Of a DNA stretch of 64,000 nt, positions 50,627 to 59,161 are shown piece after piece. How positions within the stretch are numbered: position 1 is the first letter of the stretch; each line of letters begins with the position of its first letter. Both the position numbers and the translations under genes were made by a program. Source of the stretch: JBCCGL01 sp039029275 (GTDB lineage: Bacteria; Pseudomonadota; Gammaproteobacteria; JBCCGL01); NCBI GenBank assembly GCA_039029275.1, contig JBCCGL010000001.1, positions 1 through 64,000 of the forward strand, written 5' to 3'. Under the pieces are notes generated by a model. That model was not told the DNA's origin, ran no database searches, and was given only the letters and a program-made list of their open reading frames with translations.

Positions 50627-51108
50627 TAGTAAGCCACCCCTGCTTTCATTTTCAGTCCGTTCGATTTGAGGGTGTGAATGTCGCCCTCATCCATGCGGAT
50701 GTATTTCGGCTCGTTGTACAGGAGCTGACTGTCGCGCTGCTGCTGCGTAGGGCCCTGCACATCTTTGAGCTGCGGGATATGTTTGCCCCACGGTTTGGTC
50801 GTGATCGGCGCGAGCAGATTCATGTCCGTCTCGCCATTGCGCGATTTGATCCGCCATGCGATCACCCCTTTCTCTTCGTCGCGCAACACGCGAACAGAAT
50901 GTCCGAGTGGTGCGAAGTCGGCGTAACCTCGGGCGTCGATCGCATTTTGCGGACAGGCTTTTACGCAGGAGTAGCACTCCCAGCACATATTGGGCTCGAT
51001 GTTGTAAGCGCGTCGCGTGGTTTTGTCGATGTGCATGATGTCGGACGGGCAAATATCGACGCAATGACCACAGCCATCGCAACGAGTCATGTATACAAAT
51101 GTTGGCAT
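50626..51108 (-). CDS. aprB: Adenylylsulfate reductase subunit beta AprB
   Basis: This 160-residue ferredoxin-type subunit has two [4Fe-4S] motifs: Cys10, Cys13, Cys16 and Cys20 (RCDGCGHCVDICP), and Cys42, Cys45, Cys48 and Cys52 (MCWECYSCVKACP). The C-terminal tail (PITTKPWGKHIPQLKD and beyond) wraps around AprA in known structures. It passes electrons between FAD in AprA and the membrane partner. It sits between aprM and aprA. Confidence 0.95.
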   Translation of the reverse strand: MPTFVYMTRCDGCGHCVDICPSDIMHIDKTTRRAYNIEPNMCWECYSCVKACPQNAIDARGYADFAPLGHSVRVLRDEEKGVIAWRIKSRNGETDMNLLAPITTKPWGKHIPQLKDVQGPTQQQRDSQLLYNEPKYIRMDEGDIHTLKSNGLKMKAGVAY

Positions 51109-51155
51109 GATGATTCTCTAGCTAATTATTCGTTAAACACAGACCGGTTCGTGGT

Positions 51156-51995
51156 CTAAAAGTGATGCGAGGATTCGCGCTTGATCCCCAAACCCATGTA
51201 CGGTGGGGTCTCACCCATGTACGTGGGAATGTCGGGATACTTGGCCTGCAATTCGGGATCGGTTAGATCACCGAGGTCAGGGAGATTCTCTTGCGACCCG
51301 TCGGCCTTGGTTATTTTCTTTTGCAGCGCGGCGGCGGGTTTAAAAAACATATGTGCGAATTTGGACCAAGGTACACCGCCGAACAACACTGTTGTCGCAC
51401 CAACAAACGCGGTGAAGAAAATCCACCCCAGGACAGTGCCTTGAAACAAGGCCCAGAGCAGTGCAAATGTCGTGCAACCGAGCAGGGACAGGACAAACAA
51501 ATCGGCCGGCATCAAACGCAGCGGTGATTGACCCTCCGCCGCAACGTCGGCGCGAATAAAAAACCAGAACCAGTAGCCGCCACCGCACACCGACAGCGCG
51601 CCAGCGTACCAGAGAAACGACCAAATACCCGGCGAGCTCACCGCCGGATCAATATGCCCGTAGACCATCGCGCAGGTCGACGCGACAAAGGCAATAAACC
51701 CGTACATCGTCAGCAGGTGCGCTATGCGGCGCTGCGGGTTGCAGAACTCGGCAGACGTTGCGACCTCAACCGCAAGTGTCTTGACCGCAAGAGCGGCGAC
51801 CTCGCCGCCACCCACCTCTCGCCTTCCGCGGGACTTTGATTTTTTCCAGTTCTCGAAAAAGTATTGCGCGCTGCGCTTGTGCCACACGTCGAATAACGTG
51901 CCGCCGATCACGAGCAGAATCATGAGAGTGATGTAAAACTGGATGACGCCTGATGGGATGGTCGCCGACAGCTCGGCGAAGGGATTGCTGGACAT
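51156..51995 (-). CDS. aprM: AprM membrane anchor of APS reductase
   Basis: This 279-residue protein has about six hydrophobic helices (near residues 14-36, 85-110, 120-142, 160-180 and 190-215) and a hydrophilic C-terminal tail. It matches AprM, the putative membrane anchor encoded with aprBA in sulfur oxidisers such as Allochromatium and Thiobacillus. It is thought to link AprBA to the quinone pool in place of Qmo. The frame is open to 52055, but the ATG at 51995 with GGGGGAG gives a better start. It is the first gene of the unit aprM-aprB-aprA-116 aa-slyD-like. Confidence 0.88.
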   Translation of the reverse strand: MSSNPFAELSATIPSGVIQFYITLMILLVIGGTLFDVWHKRSAQYFFENWKKSKSRGRREVGGGEVAALAVKTLAVEVATSAEFCNPQRRIAHLLTMYGFIAFVASTCAMVYGHIDPAVSSPGIWSFLWYAGALSVCGGGYWFWFFIRADVAAEGQSPLRLMPADLFVLSLLGCTTFALLWALFQGTVLGWIFFTAFVGATTVLFGGVPWSKFAHMFFKPAAALQKKITKADGSQENLPDLGDLTDPELQAKYPDIPTYMGETPPYMGLGIKRESSHHF

Positions 51996-52135
51996 AGTTT
52001 GGCTACTCCCCCGATATTTGAAAGTCATTCTCGGGCAATGATCAGGCTCATTCAACCCAGAATAAATTTATCGCTATATAAATATTCCTTTTACGCTATC
52101 AATCGTGGTTATTCATATGACAACGTAAAAATGCG

Positions 52136-52972
52136 CTAAAAAAGCTCGATTGAGCCCGAATCACTATCGAAAGTCGCCGGTTTTTGCGGTGGCGGCGGCG
52201 TTTTCTCGACATCACAAACCTTCGAGATTTTATCGATTGAGTGTTTCAGCGATTCAAAACTCAGCTCGATTGACTCCGATCGGCGCGTAATTTTATTGAT
52301 CAGGCCGACGTGGGTATCAACCACGGTCAGCACTTCCTTTTCACGCTTGTCGCATACATCTATCTCATTAACGATGCCTCGCACGTCGTCCATCAAGCGG
52401 CTCATTGCGCTTTGTGCCTCGGATCCGATCGTGGCGAATTCTTTCTCAAAGGTCAGCATCGCGTGTTCCGTGAGTGCCAGAAGTTCTTCTTGAGTGTGTG
52501 CGATAAGCTGGTCTTTCTGGATCGTTTTGAGGCGCGCTTCGACCCCGTTGAGCAGAGTCGCGACCGTATCTTTCAGCATTCCGTAGCGTTCCTGATTCTC
52601 GATCGGCATGTTGCGCAAAAGACAGGAAATGTGCTCGTAATTAAAAACGGTGACCGCCTCGTCGCTTGCAATGCGGTGTTCCAGCCGCGTGGTTTCAATG
52701 TAGCGCGACTCGTCCTGCGTCATTTCATCGCCCGCGCTGTAACGTTTGATTTCGCCGTTGATGTAGGTGCAAACAACCGCTTCGAGCTCTTGACCCGACA
52801 GCACTCCCAGCAAGCTGTTAATCAATTCGGCATCGCTGGCAATCGAAAATGATTCCTCGATAAACAGCAGGATTGTGCCCAGGTCACTGGAGTAGTTCAT
52901 CGCTTGAAAAGCAATGCTGCGGGATTCATCCAGTTGTTGCTTTAATGAATCAAGCTCGCTTTGGATGGTCAT
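52136..52972 (-). CDS. Cytoplasmic helical protein of unknown function
   Basis: This 278-residue protein starts with a coiled coil (SELDSLKQQLDESRSIAF) and has a compact middle (about 25-130) that may be a sensor-like fold. A long helical part (about 140-245) follows, then a proline linker (PPPPQKP) and a short acidic tail ending GSIELF. It has no membrane segment or signal peptide. The architecture (a short sensor-like region, coiled coil, and a flexible C-terminal peptide) is reminiscent of signalling adapters, but I know no family for it. It lies upstream of aprM on the same strand, with an 80-bp gap after it, so it could be transcribed with the apr unit. Confidence 0.7.
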   Translation of the reverse strand: MTIQSELDSLKQQLDESRSIAFQAMNYSSDLGTILLFIEESFSIASDAELINSLLGVLSGQELEAVVCTYINGEIKRYSAGDEMTQDESRYIETTRLEHRIASDEAVTVFNYEHISCLLRNMPIENQERYGMLKDTVATLLNGVEARLKTIQKDQLIAHTQEELLALTEHAMLTFEKEFATIGSEAQSAMSRLMDDVRGIVNEIDVCDKREKEVLTVVDTHVGLINKITRRSESIELSFESLKHSIDKISKVCDVEKTPPPPQKPATFDSDSGSIELF

Positions 52973-53111
52973 CGAATCCGCCCCGGTTTTTGAACAGGAT
53001 AAACGCAGCGCACAGGGTGCGGAGGTTACGTGTGTGATGGCGAGTCTATCGACCGAAGCGAATCAAACTTTACTCGGGCGAAGGCCCGATAAGGCGAGTA
53101 AGCAAGGGGGT

Positions 53112-53135
53112 GAGCCCCGCCGCATTGCGGGGCTC
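53112..53135. terminator. GC-rich hairpin downstream of the aminotransferase gene
   Basis: GAGCCCCGC (53112-53120), a 6-base loop and GCGGGGCTC (53127-53135) make a perfect 9-bp stem just beyond the end of the class III aminotransferase (minus strand). No T-run follows, so it may be a weak terminator or an mRNA-end stabiliser. Confidence 0.5.
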
Positions 53136-53147
53136 GGAACGGTTAAT

Positions 53148-54518
53148 TTAACTACCCAAAACCTCGACGATCGAGTCACGGGTAATTTCGACGATCTCTT
53201 CCAGAATCGACTCATCGGTGGTCAAGGGCGGCGCCAGGCAGATCACCTCGCTGCGCACGCGAGTCGTCATCTTGCGCGCCATCATCGCTTTGGTGAGCTT
53301 GGCGCCAAGCGCGAATTCCGGTTCGAACCAGGACTTGTCGGACTTGTCTTTGACCACTTCGACACCGCACATCATGCCCTTGCCGCGCACGTTGCCCACG
53401 TGCGGGTGGTCGTCGAGCGCGCTGTGCAGATCGTTGAGGAACTTCTCACCCTTGCTCGCAGCCTGACCCGGCAAGTCTTCGCGCTCGATGATATCGAGCG
53501 TCGCCAAGCCAACGGCGCAGCAGGTCGGGTGGCCACTGTAGGTGTAAGCGTGCATCCACGGTTTATCGATCTGGTTGAGAGTGGCGGCGATTTCATCGCT
53601 GATACCAATGCCACCCAGCGGGACCGATCCGGAGGTAATGGATTTGGCGAACTGCATCAAATCCGGCTGCACCCCGTAGTGCTCCAGACCGAACATTTTG
53701 CCGGTGCGGCCAAATCCGGTAATGACTTCGTCCGCGACCAGCAGCACGTCGTATTTGTCGCAAATTTCGCGAATACGCGGGAAGTAATCGTCCTGCGGTG
53801 GGATGACGCCACCGGCACCCTGAACCGGCTCAGCGATAAACATGGCGACCGTATCGGGGCCTTCTTCCAGAATCGCTTTTTCCAACTCGTTGGCCGCCGC
53901 AATTCCCTGCGAGCTGCCGTCTTCGGGCATCGGATAGTGATACGGGTCAGGTGACGGAATGTGGCGAAAGCCGGGAATACGCGGCTCGAACATCGGCCAA
54001 TAGCCGCTGATGCCGGTTGCGCACATCGCCGCGAACGTGACGCCGTGATATCCCCAGATGCGCGAGATGACTTTGGTTTTCTCGGGCTTGCCCTTCATCT
54101 TCCAATACGAACGCGCAAGTTTGAAATTACTGTCGGTTGACTCGCCCCCACCAGAGGTAAAGTAGAAATTATTAATCTGCGGATAAGCGATGTCCGCGAG
54201 ACGTTCAGCCAGCTCGATCGCAGGGCGATTGGTGCCGCCGGAATAGCTCGAACAGAACGCCATATCACTCATTTGCGCGGCGGCGGCATCGGCGAGCTCT
54301 TTGCGCCCGTGCCCGGCACTGACGTTCCACAGGCACGAGAGACCGTCGATATAGCGATCGCCGTCGGCATCAATAAGGTACGAGCCTTCACCCTTTACCC
54401 ATACGCGCCCGCCGGCCGCTTGCCCGGGGTGGTGCAAAGGGTGGATCAGATGGTTTTTGTCTTTTTCGACCAGTGCGGCGTTTTGCGGTATGGCCATATC
54501 ACTAGCGGATGCGCTCAT
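53148..54518 (-). CDS. Class III PLP-dependent aminotransferase (omega-transaminase type)
   Basis: This 456-residue enzyme belongs to class III aminotransferases, closest in layout to SpuC/omega-amino acid:pyruvate aminotransferases. Conserved segments include HPGQAAGGRVWVKGEG, the PLP-phosphate loop FTSGGGESTDSNFK (usually SGSEAND), the cofactor motif VLLVADEVITGFGRTG (Asp near 258) and the Schiff-base lysine in FAKSITSG (near 286). The substrate may be a diamine, beta-alanine, taurine or similar. The ATG at 54518 has GGGAG seven bases before it. The enzyme stands between a helical unknown protein and an AT-rich orphan. Confidence 0.88.
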   Translation of the reverse strand: MSASASDMAIPQNAALVEKDKNHLIHPLHHPGQAAGGRVWVKGEGSYLIDADGDRYIDGLSCLWNVSAGHGRKELADAAAAQMSDMAFCSSYSGGTNRPAIELAERLADIAYPQINNFYFTSGGGESTDSNFKLARSYWKMKGKPEKTKVISRIWGYHGVTFAAMCATGISGYWPMFEPRIPGFRHIPSPDPYHYPMPEDGSSQGIAAANELEKAILEEGPDTVAMFIAEPVQGAGGVIPPQDDYFPRIREICDKYDVLLVADEVITGFGRTGKMFGLEHYGVQPDLMQFAKSITSGSVPLGGIGISDEIAATLNQIDKPWMHAYTYSGHPTCCAVGLATLDIIEREDLPGQAASKGEKFLNDLHSALDDHPHVGNVRGKGMMCGVEVVKDKSDKSWFEPEFALGAKLTKAMMARKMTTRVRSEVICLAPPLTTDESILEEIVEITRDSIVEVLGS

Positions 54519-54702
54519 AAATTTCTCCCAACCGGATGTAGTTAAGCGGGCATTAATACGCCCAACAGTGACCGCATTATCTCTGGGGGAAATCGTGGCG
54601 CGCAAGCAGCGAATTTGGTCCAGATTGAGAATCTGGTTGGAGCCAACATCAATGCTGCCGGTAGAATCACCCCTGCAGAGGAAATTGTAGGCGGAGCATC
54701 AC

Positions 54703-56079
54703 TTGAGGAAGTTGGATTCGGACACGCGACTCGTGCTTATCCTGTTATCGGTGTACATGCCCACCGTTATCTTTTTGAGCTACTGGGAATTTGTCAGGGA
54801 CATCGTTCCTCACGAGGCCATCGCTTTTTACAATTTTGAAGCGCAAGCGCCTGAGCACGACAATGGCGCTATCGCACTTAGCGCCGTGTTTGCACCTGAA
54901 GAAGAACCTGAACCTTATCAGTGGTCATTAGAAATCTGGAAGAAAGAGCGGGCGAAAGAGCCGAAGGGGTTACTGTCTAACATGTATATTGATGAGTCGG
55001 GAGATATCCAATTCGGGGGGCACTCAACAGATAGACTTGAAATTAGACAGCCAGAGCACCCAAGACACTACCTTTGTTGGATGTCAGGTGAGATTCTCGA
55101 CAATTTAGAAAAAGATTGCATTTCCGATGACGAAATGGAGAAGTATTTAGCGGAGAACGATCTTTTACTGACTCGATACGCGCGCGCCCTGCGATATCAA
55201 AACAGCGACTTCGTATTCGGCCCACCCGTAGATCAGGATTACATTGGACTGTCCCGTCTTCTCGACATCGCTTTGTGGAGAAATCGCGACTCTCTTAGTC
55301 AAGCTGATTTGACCTTAACCGTCGACTTTCTTCATTTTTGGAAAACAGCGTCAGAATCCGCATCAGCAAGTCATATTGGGTATGCTGTTTTTTTGGTTAA
55401 TTCTGGTTTAGCCGTCCATCTGTTTTTTAATTTGCTTCAAATATACCCTCAGCTTATTTCAATTTACGAGCAGCGACACGGTAAATTCTATGTTGAAAAG
55501 CTAGATCAGATAGATATCGACCGCATTGAAAAAGCGGAGTTTGCTTCAGTCGACTCGCTTTTATGTATTGGTTCAGTTTTTAATTTTTCATATTCGTACT
55601 GCAAACCTAACGAGAAGCTTAACCGGTACTTCTATAAGCCGGGAAGAACATTACAAGCTATTTACGTAAATCGGACAACACGTTATGAATGTTCTAAAAC
55701 AATAAAAACGCACGATGTACCAATCGAGTTAGAAACAACCTTGTACAAATTGCATGCATTGCTAAGGCCGGGAAATTTCAAAGGTAGGTTGATTGGGGGA
55801 CAAGGATACTTGCGTGATTATATGAGAAGGAGCGAGTGTGAGATGTTCGAATCCTACGAAATAAAAAACGAGATTTTTGGGCTCCTTAGACTATTTTCAG
55901 AGTTTAAATCGCATAACTTTTCGGCTACTTACATCAACCATCTATGGTTAATCAACAAAGAATTATTTCGATTACATCAACTTGATGGTTACTACCAGTG
56001 GAGCGCTCAAAAGGAGACGTTATCGTATATCACGAATAAAGGAAGTTCGTTCGAATACTCTTATCAACTACAGTATTAA
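54703..56079 (+). CDS. AT-rich orphan gene, 458-residue protein with one N-terminal helix
   Basis: The product has one hydrophobic helix near the N-terminus (LVLILLSVYMPTVIFLSYW, about 10-28) and a long soluble part rich in Tyr, Phe, Glu and Lys. A second hydrophobic stretch (YAVFLVNSGLAVHLFFNLLQ) lies near 230. No domain is recognised. The gene uses a TTG start (GGAG upstream); other starts are possible. Base composition differs from the surroundings: two 60-base samples (55561-55620 and 55921-55980) have 18 and 19 G+C, about 30-32%, against roughly 50-55% nearby. This suggests horizontal acquisition. It is flanked by minus-strand genes. Confidence 0.75.
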   Translation: MRKLDSDTRLVLILLSVYMPTVIFLSYWEFVRDIVPHEAIAFYNFEAQAPEHDNGAIALSAVFAPEEEPEPYQWSLEIWKKERAKEPKGLLSNMYIDESGDIQFGGHSTDRLEIRQPEHPRHYLCWMSGEILDNLEKDCISDDEMEKYLAENDLLLTRYARALRYQNSDFVFGPPVDQDYIGLSRLLDIALWRNRDSLSQADLTLTVDFLHFWKTASESASASHIGYAVFLVNSGLAVHLFFNLLQIYPQLISIYEQRHGKFYVEKLDQIDIDRIEKAEFASVDSLLCIGSVFNFSYSYCKPNEKLNRYFYKPGRTLQAIYVNRTTRYECSKTIKTHDVPIELETTLYKLHALLRPGNFKGRLIGGQGYLRDYMRRSECEMFESYEIKNEIFGLLRLFSEFKSHNFSATYINHLWLINKELFRLHQLDGYYQWSAQKETLSYITNKGSSFEYSYQLQY

Positions 56080-56086
56080 TTAGCCA

Positions 56087-56650
56087 CTACATTTGGCTCA
56101 ATACTGTACTGTCCTGAGCCACGATAAACGACTCAATTACCCATTCACTTGCGCCTGCATTTAGCACTAAACACCTCGGCGCACCCTGATTGCGCACCCG
56201 CCCCGCCGCTCCCGGATTGGCGATCCAGGGCTCGCTTTCCTGCTCGATTACTTGCTTGTGCGTGTGCCCGTAAACGATCAGACGTGCATCAGAGTGCGCT
56301 TCGCGAAGTTTGTCGTGATCGGGCTGGCGAAAGCCGAATCGATGACCGTGCTCGACAGCAATTGCCCCTGTGGGTAACTCCAGCCTTATTACGTGCGGCA
56401 ACTGCGTGACGACGCGTTTGAGCGATGAGCACCACAGCCCCGTCGAGTCGTTGTTTCCGGCTACCGCAAAAACATGCGACTTTGGCTTGAGTTGATTAAG
56501 CACCTGCGCATCCATCACATCGCCGGCATGGATCGCGATCTCGCAGCGTTCCGACAGCGATGCGATGTTGGGGTCGACGTACCCATGGGTATCGGAGAGC
56601 AGCAGAATTCGCAGAGAATCCCGTTCAATACAATGCGTTTGCGTTAACAA
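56087..56650 (-). CDS. YfcE/MJ0936-type metallophosphoesterase
   Basis: This 187-residue protein shows the calcineurin-like phosphoesterase motifs: LLSDTHG (about 17-23), AGDVMD (about 42-47), GNND (about 65-68), EHGH (about 99-102) and YGHTHK (about 125-130). It is the short YfcE-like type acting on phosphodiesters such as c-di-nucleotides or bis-p-nitrophenyl phosphate; the natural substrate is uncertain. It lies 22 bp downstream of sat on the same strand and may share its transcript. Confidence 0.92.
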   Translation of the reverse strand: MLTQTHCIERDSLRILLLSDTHGYVDPNIASLSERCEIAIHAGDVMDAQVLNQLKPKSHVFAVAGNNDSTGLWCSSLKRVVTQLPHVIRLELPTGAIAVEHGHRFGFRQPDHDKLREAHSDARLIVYGHTHKQVIEQESEPWIANPGAAGRVRNQGAPRCLVLNAGASEWVIESFIVAQDSTVLSQM

Positions 56651-56672
56651 CGATGTACCGCCGATCGTTTGA

Positions 56673-57890
56673 TTACTGACCGGAATGCCCTTTCAATTCG
56701 ATTCTGACGTTTTCGGCCGCATTCAGACCCGCGTAGTATTTTTTCAGAATTCCGACGACTTCAGGACGGCTGAATTCCGGCGGCGGGTCTTCACCCTCGG
56801 ACAGCATTTTGCGAAGTTTGGTACCGGATAACAGCAGTCGATCTTCAGCACTGTGCGGGCACGTTTTCATCGACGCCATGCCCCCGCACTTGTAGCACCA
56901 GAAGGTCCAGTCGATGCGTAACGCTCGCGTTTGCAGCGCATCTGCAGGAATCTGGTCGAAGATGTCGTGCGCGTCGAATGGCCCGTAGTAATCGCCAACA
57001 CCGGCGTGATCGCGCCCGACGATAAGATGCGAGCACCCGTAGTTCTGACGAAACAAGGCGTGCAGCAGGGCTTCGCGCGGACCGGCGTAGCGCATGTCCA
57101 GCGGATATCCTGCCTGCATCACGGTGTTGTCGACAAAGTAGTTGTCGCACAAGGTAGAGATAGCAGCAGCGCGCACATCGGCTGGAATATCGCCCGGCTT
57201 GAGTTTGCCAAGCAGGGAGTGAATCAACACACCGTCGCAGATTTCGATCGCAATTTTGGCCAGATACTCGTGCGAGCGGTGCATCGGGTTGCGCGTTTGA
57301 AAAGCGGCGATACGGCTCCAGCCGTTGGCTTCGAAATCGGCACGCGTTTCAGCGGGCGTTTTGAACAGCGCGCCGTAGTTTTCCGGAAATCCGCCGCGCG
57401 AGAGCACCTTGACCGGTCCAGCCAGATTCACATCACCCTGCGCCAGCACCATCGCCACGCCGGGATGTTCGGCGTCGGTGGTTTTGTACACCGTTTGGCA
57501 CTCGTGGGATTTGTCGATGCTGTATTTTTCGTCGACGCGCATGGTCGCGATCAGCTGACCGGATTCCGCGTCGTACAGTGCGATGTCACTGCCTTCGGCA
57601 AATCCCGCGGCCACAGACTCGTCTTCTGAGATCGTGATCGGAATCGGCCAGAACAGCCCGCCAGCGGTATGCATGGTGTCGCACACGCTTTGCCAGTCGG
57701 CGCGTGACATAAAACCATCGAGCGGCGTGAATCCGCCAATGCCCAGCATAATCAGATCGCCCGTCTCGCGCGATGTGATGTCGACACGGGGCAAAGTGGC
57801 TGCGCGCGTTATCTCGGCGCCGAGTTCGTCGCCTTCAAGCAAAAGCGGCTTGAGTTCTCCGCCGCCGTGTGGCTTGACCAAATGTGTCAT
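56673..57890 (-). CDS. sat: ATP sulfurylase (sulfate adenylyltransferase) Sat
   Basis: This 405-residue enzyme is the homomeric Sat type. It has the ATP-binding QTRNPMHRSHE (about 196-206) and the second motif GRDHAGVGDYYGPF (about 292-305), plus a final CPHSAEDRLLLSGTKLRKML segment. Homomeric Sat in sulfur oxidisers works in reverse: APS plus pyrophosphate give sulfate and ATP, completing the path started by AprBA. Cysteines in CYKCGG and the nearby CPH probably bind a metal or structure the C-terminal domain. It lies 6 kb upstream of the apr unit with several unrelated genes between, unlike in species where sat adjoins apr. Confidence 0.95.
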   Translation of the reverse strand: MTHLVKPHGGGELKPLLLEGDELGAEITRAATLPRVDITSRETGDLIMLGIGGFTPLDGFMSRADWQSVCDTMHTAGGLFWPIPITISEDESVAAGFAEGSDIALYDAESGQLIATMRVDEKYSIDKSHECQTVYKTTDAEHPGVAMVLAQGDVNLAGPVKVLSRGGFPENYGALFKTPAETRADFEANGWSRIAAFQTRNPMHRSHEYLAKIAIEICDGVLIHSLLGKLKPGDIPADVRAAAISTLCDNYFVDNTVMQAGYPLDMRYAGPREALLHALFRQNYGCSHLIVGRDHAGVGDYYGPFDAHDIFDQIPADALQTRALRIDWTFWCYKCGGMASMKTCPHSAEDRLLLSGTKLRKMLSEGEDPPPEFSRPEVVGILKKYYAGLNAAENVRIELKGHSGQ

Positions 57891-58069
57891 CGGGACCTCC
57901 TAAGACAAAGCATTTGTGATAACGCCCGGCTTATCGCCGAGTCTTTTACCGCCGCGACTATACGATCTGCGCCACCCTTCGCCAAATAGAGATGTCTATT
58001 GTTGCCATAAGCGAGCTTAATGCTGCTACAGTATTAGCGTTCGTAACGCGCTGAATATGGGGGGTTTAA

Positions 58070-59014
58070 ATGCCGGTTCGATCGGTTTGCGTGCTCGGCG
58101 GCAGCGGATTTGTTGGTACCGAGCTGGTCTGTCGTCTTGCCAATCTCGATTACGACGTGACTGTGCTGACCCGCAACAAGATGCACACGCATCACCTCTC
58201 GGTTCTGCCTAACGTCAAGCGCGTGGAGGCAGACGTTCACGACAGTGCCGCATTGACTGCGCAGTTGCGCGGAACCGACGCCGTGATCAATCTGATCGGT
58301 ATTCTCAACGAAAGCCGCTCAGCGCAACAGCGTTTTGATGCAGCCCACCATGATTTAGCACACACGCTCGCGAGTGTGTGCAAAGCCAACGGCGTTGAGC
58401 GTCTGTTGCAGATGTCAGCGCTCAACGCGGATGAAGACGGCAGCAGCGAGTACCTGCGCAGCAAAGGTCGCGCAGAGACCGCGCTGCGCGCCGCAGCAGG
58501 CGACGACTTGCGCGTGAGTTTTTTCCAGCCGTCGGTCATTTTTGGACCCAACGACAGCTTTTTTAATCGATTCGCCGGATTACTGAAAATGATGCCGGTG
58601 TTTCCACTGGCGTGCCCGAACGCGCGCTTTGCACCCGTTTACGTGGGTGATGTGGTGAATGTGTTTTGTGCTGACCTCGATGTCGACGACGACAACACAC
58701 CGACTTACCCGCTGTGCGGACCAAACGAATACAGCTTGCACGAACTGGTACGATACACTGCAGAAACACTCGGCCTAACGCGCGCGATTATTGATCTTCC
58801 TGACATTGCGGCGCGCGCTCAGGCCCTCGTGATGGGATTGCTGCCCGGCAAGCCGTTTAGTTATGACAACTATTTATCGCTGCAAACAGACAGCGTTTGC
58901 ACTGAGAATTGCGAGGCACAGCCCACTGCGATAGAGCATATTGTGCCTGACTATCTGTTTGATTCACCCAAACAAAGCACTTTACAACGAATGCGCGAAC
59001 AAGCACGACGTTAA
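58070..59014 (+). CDS. NDUFA9-like NAD(P)-binding protein (extended SDR)
   Basis: This 314-residue protein has the Rossmann motif VCVLGGSGFVGTEL (about 6-19) and the atypical extended-SDR layout of complex I NDUFA9-like proteins and their bacterial relatives (SDR a5). An SALNADEDGSSEYLRSKGRAE segment replaces the YxxxK site, with the conserved S and K but no clear Tyr, and FFQPSVIFGPNDSFFN is conserved in this group. Functions proposed include quinone-related or assembly roles. GGGGGG precedes the ATG. It diverges from sat. Confidence 0.85.
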   Translation: MPVRSVCVLGGSGFVGTELVCRLANLDYDVTVLTRNKMHTHHLSVLPNVKRVEADVHDSAALTAQLRGTDAVINLIGILNESRSAQQRFDAAHHDLAHTLASVCKANGVERLLQMSALNADEDGSSEYLRSKGRAETALRAAAGDDLRVSFFQPSVIFGPNDSFFNRFAGLLKMMPVFPLACPNARFAPVYVGDVVNVFCADLDVDDDNTPTYPLCGPNEYSLHELVRYTAETLGLTRAIIDLPDIAARAQALVMGLLPGKPFSYDNYLSLQTDSVCTENCEAQPTAIEHIVPDYLFDSPKQSTLQRMREQARR

Positions 59015-59161
59015 CCGGCTCACGGAAATTACACAGCCGCGCATACTAAGTTTCAGTCAACCTGCGCCGATAAATGGCGTTAGTAAAAAGATCGCCTAGC
59101 TCGACTGCCACGAACGCTTCGATCTAGACTGGGACCTACACCACTGGAACGCGAACTGTAA

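Noticed and set aside
52914..53954. 346-codon plus-strand ORF opposite the class III aminotransferase
   Set aside because: The minus-strand enzyme carries all family motifs; this frame has none and no ribosome binding site.
56931..57629. 232-codon plus-strand ORF opposite sat
   Set aside because: It is a shadow of sat, whose motifs are complete.
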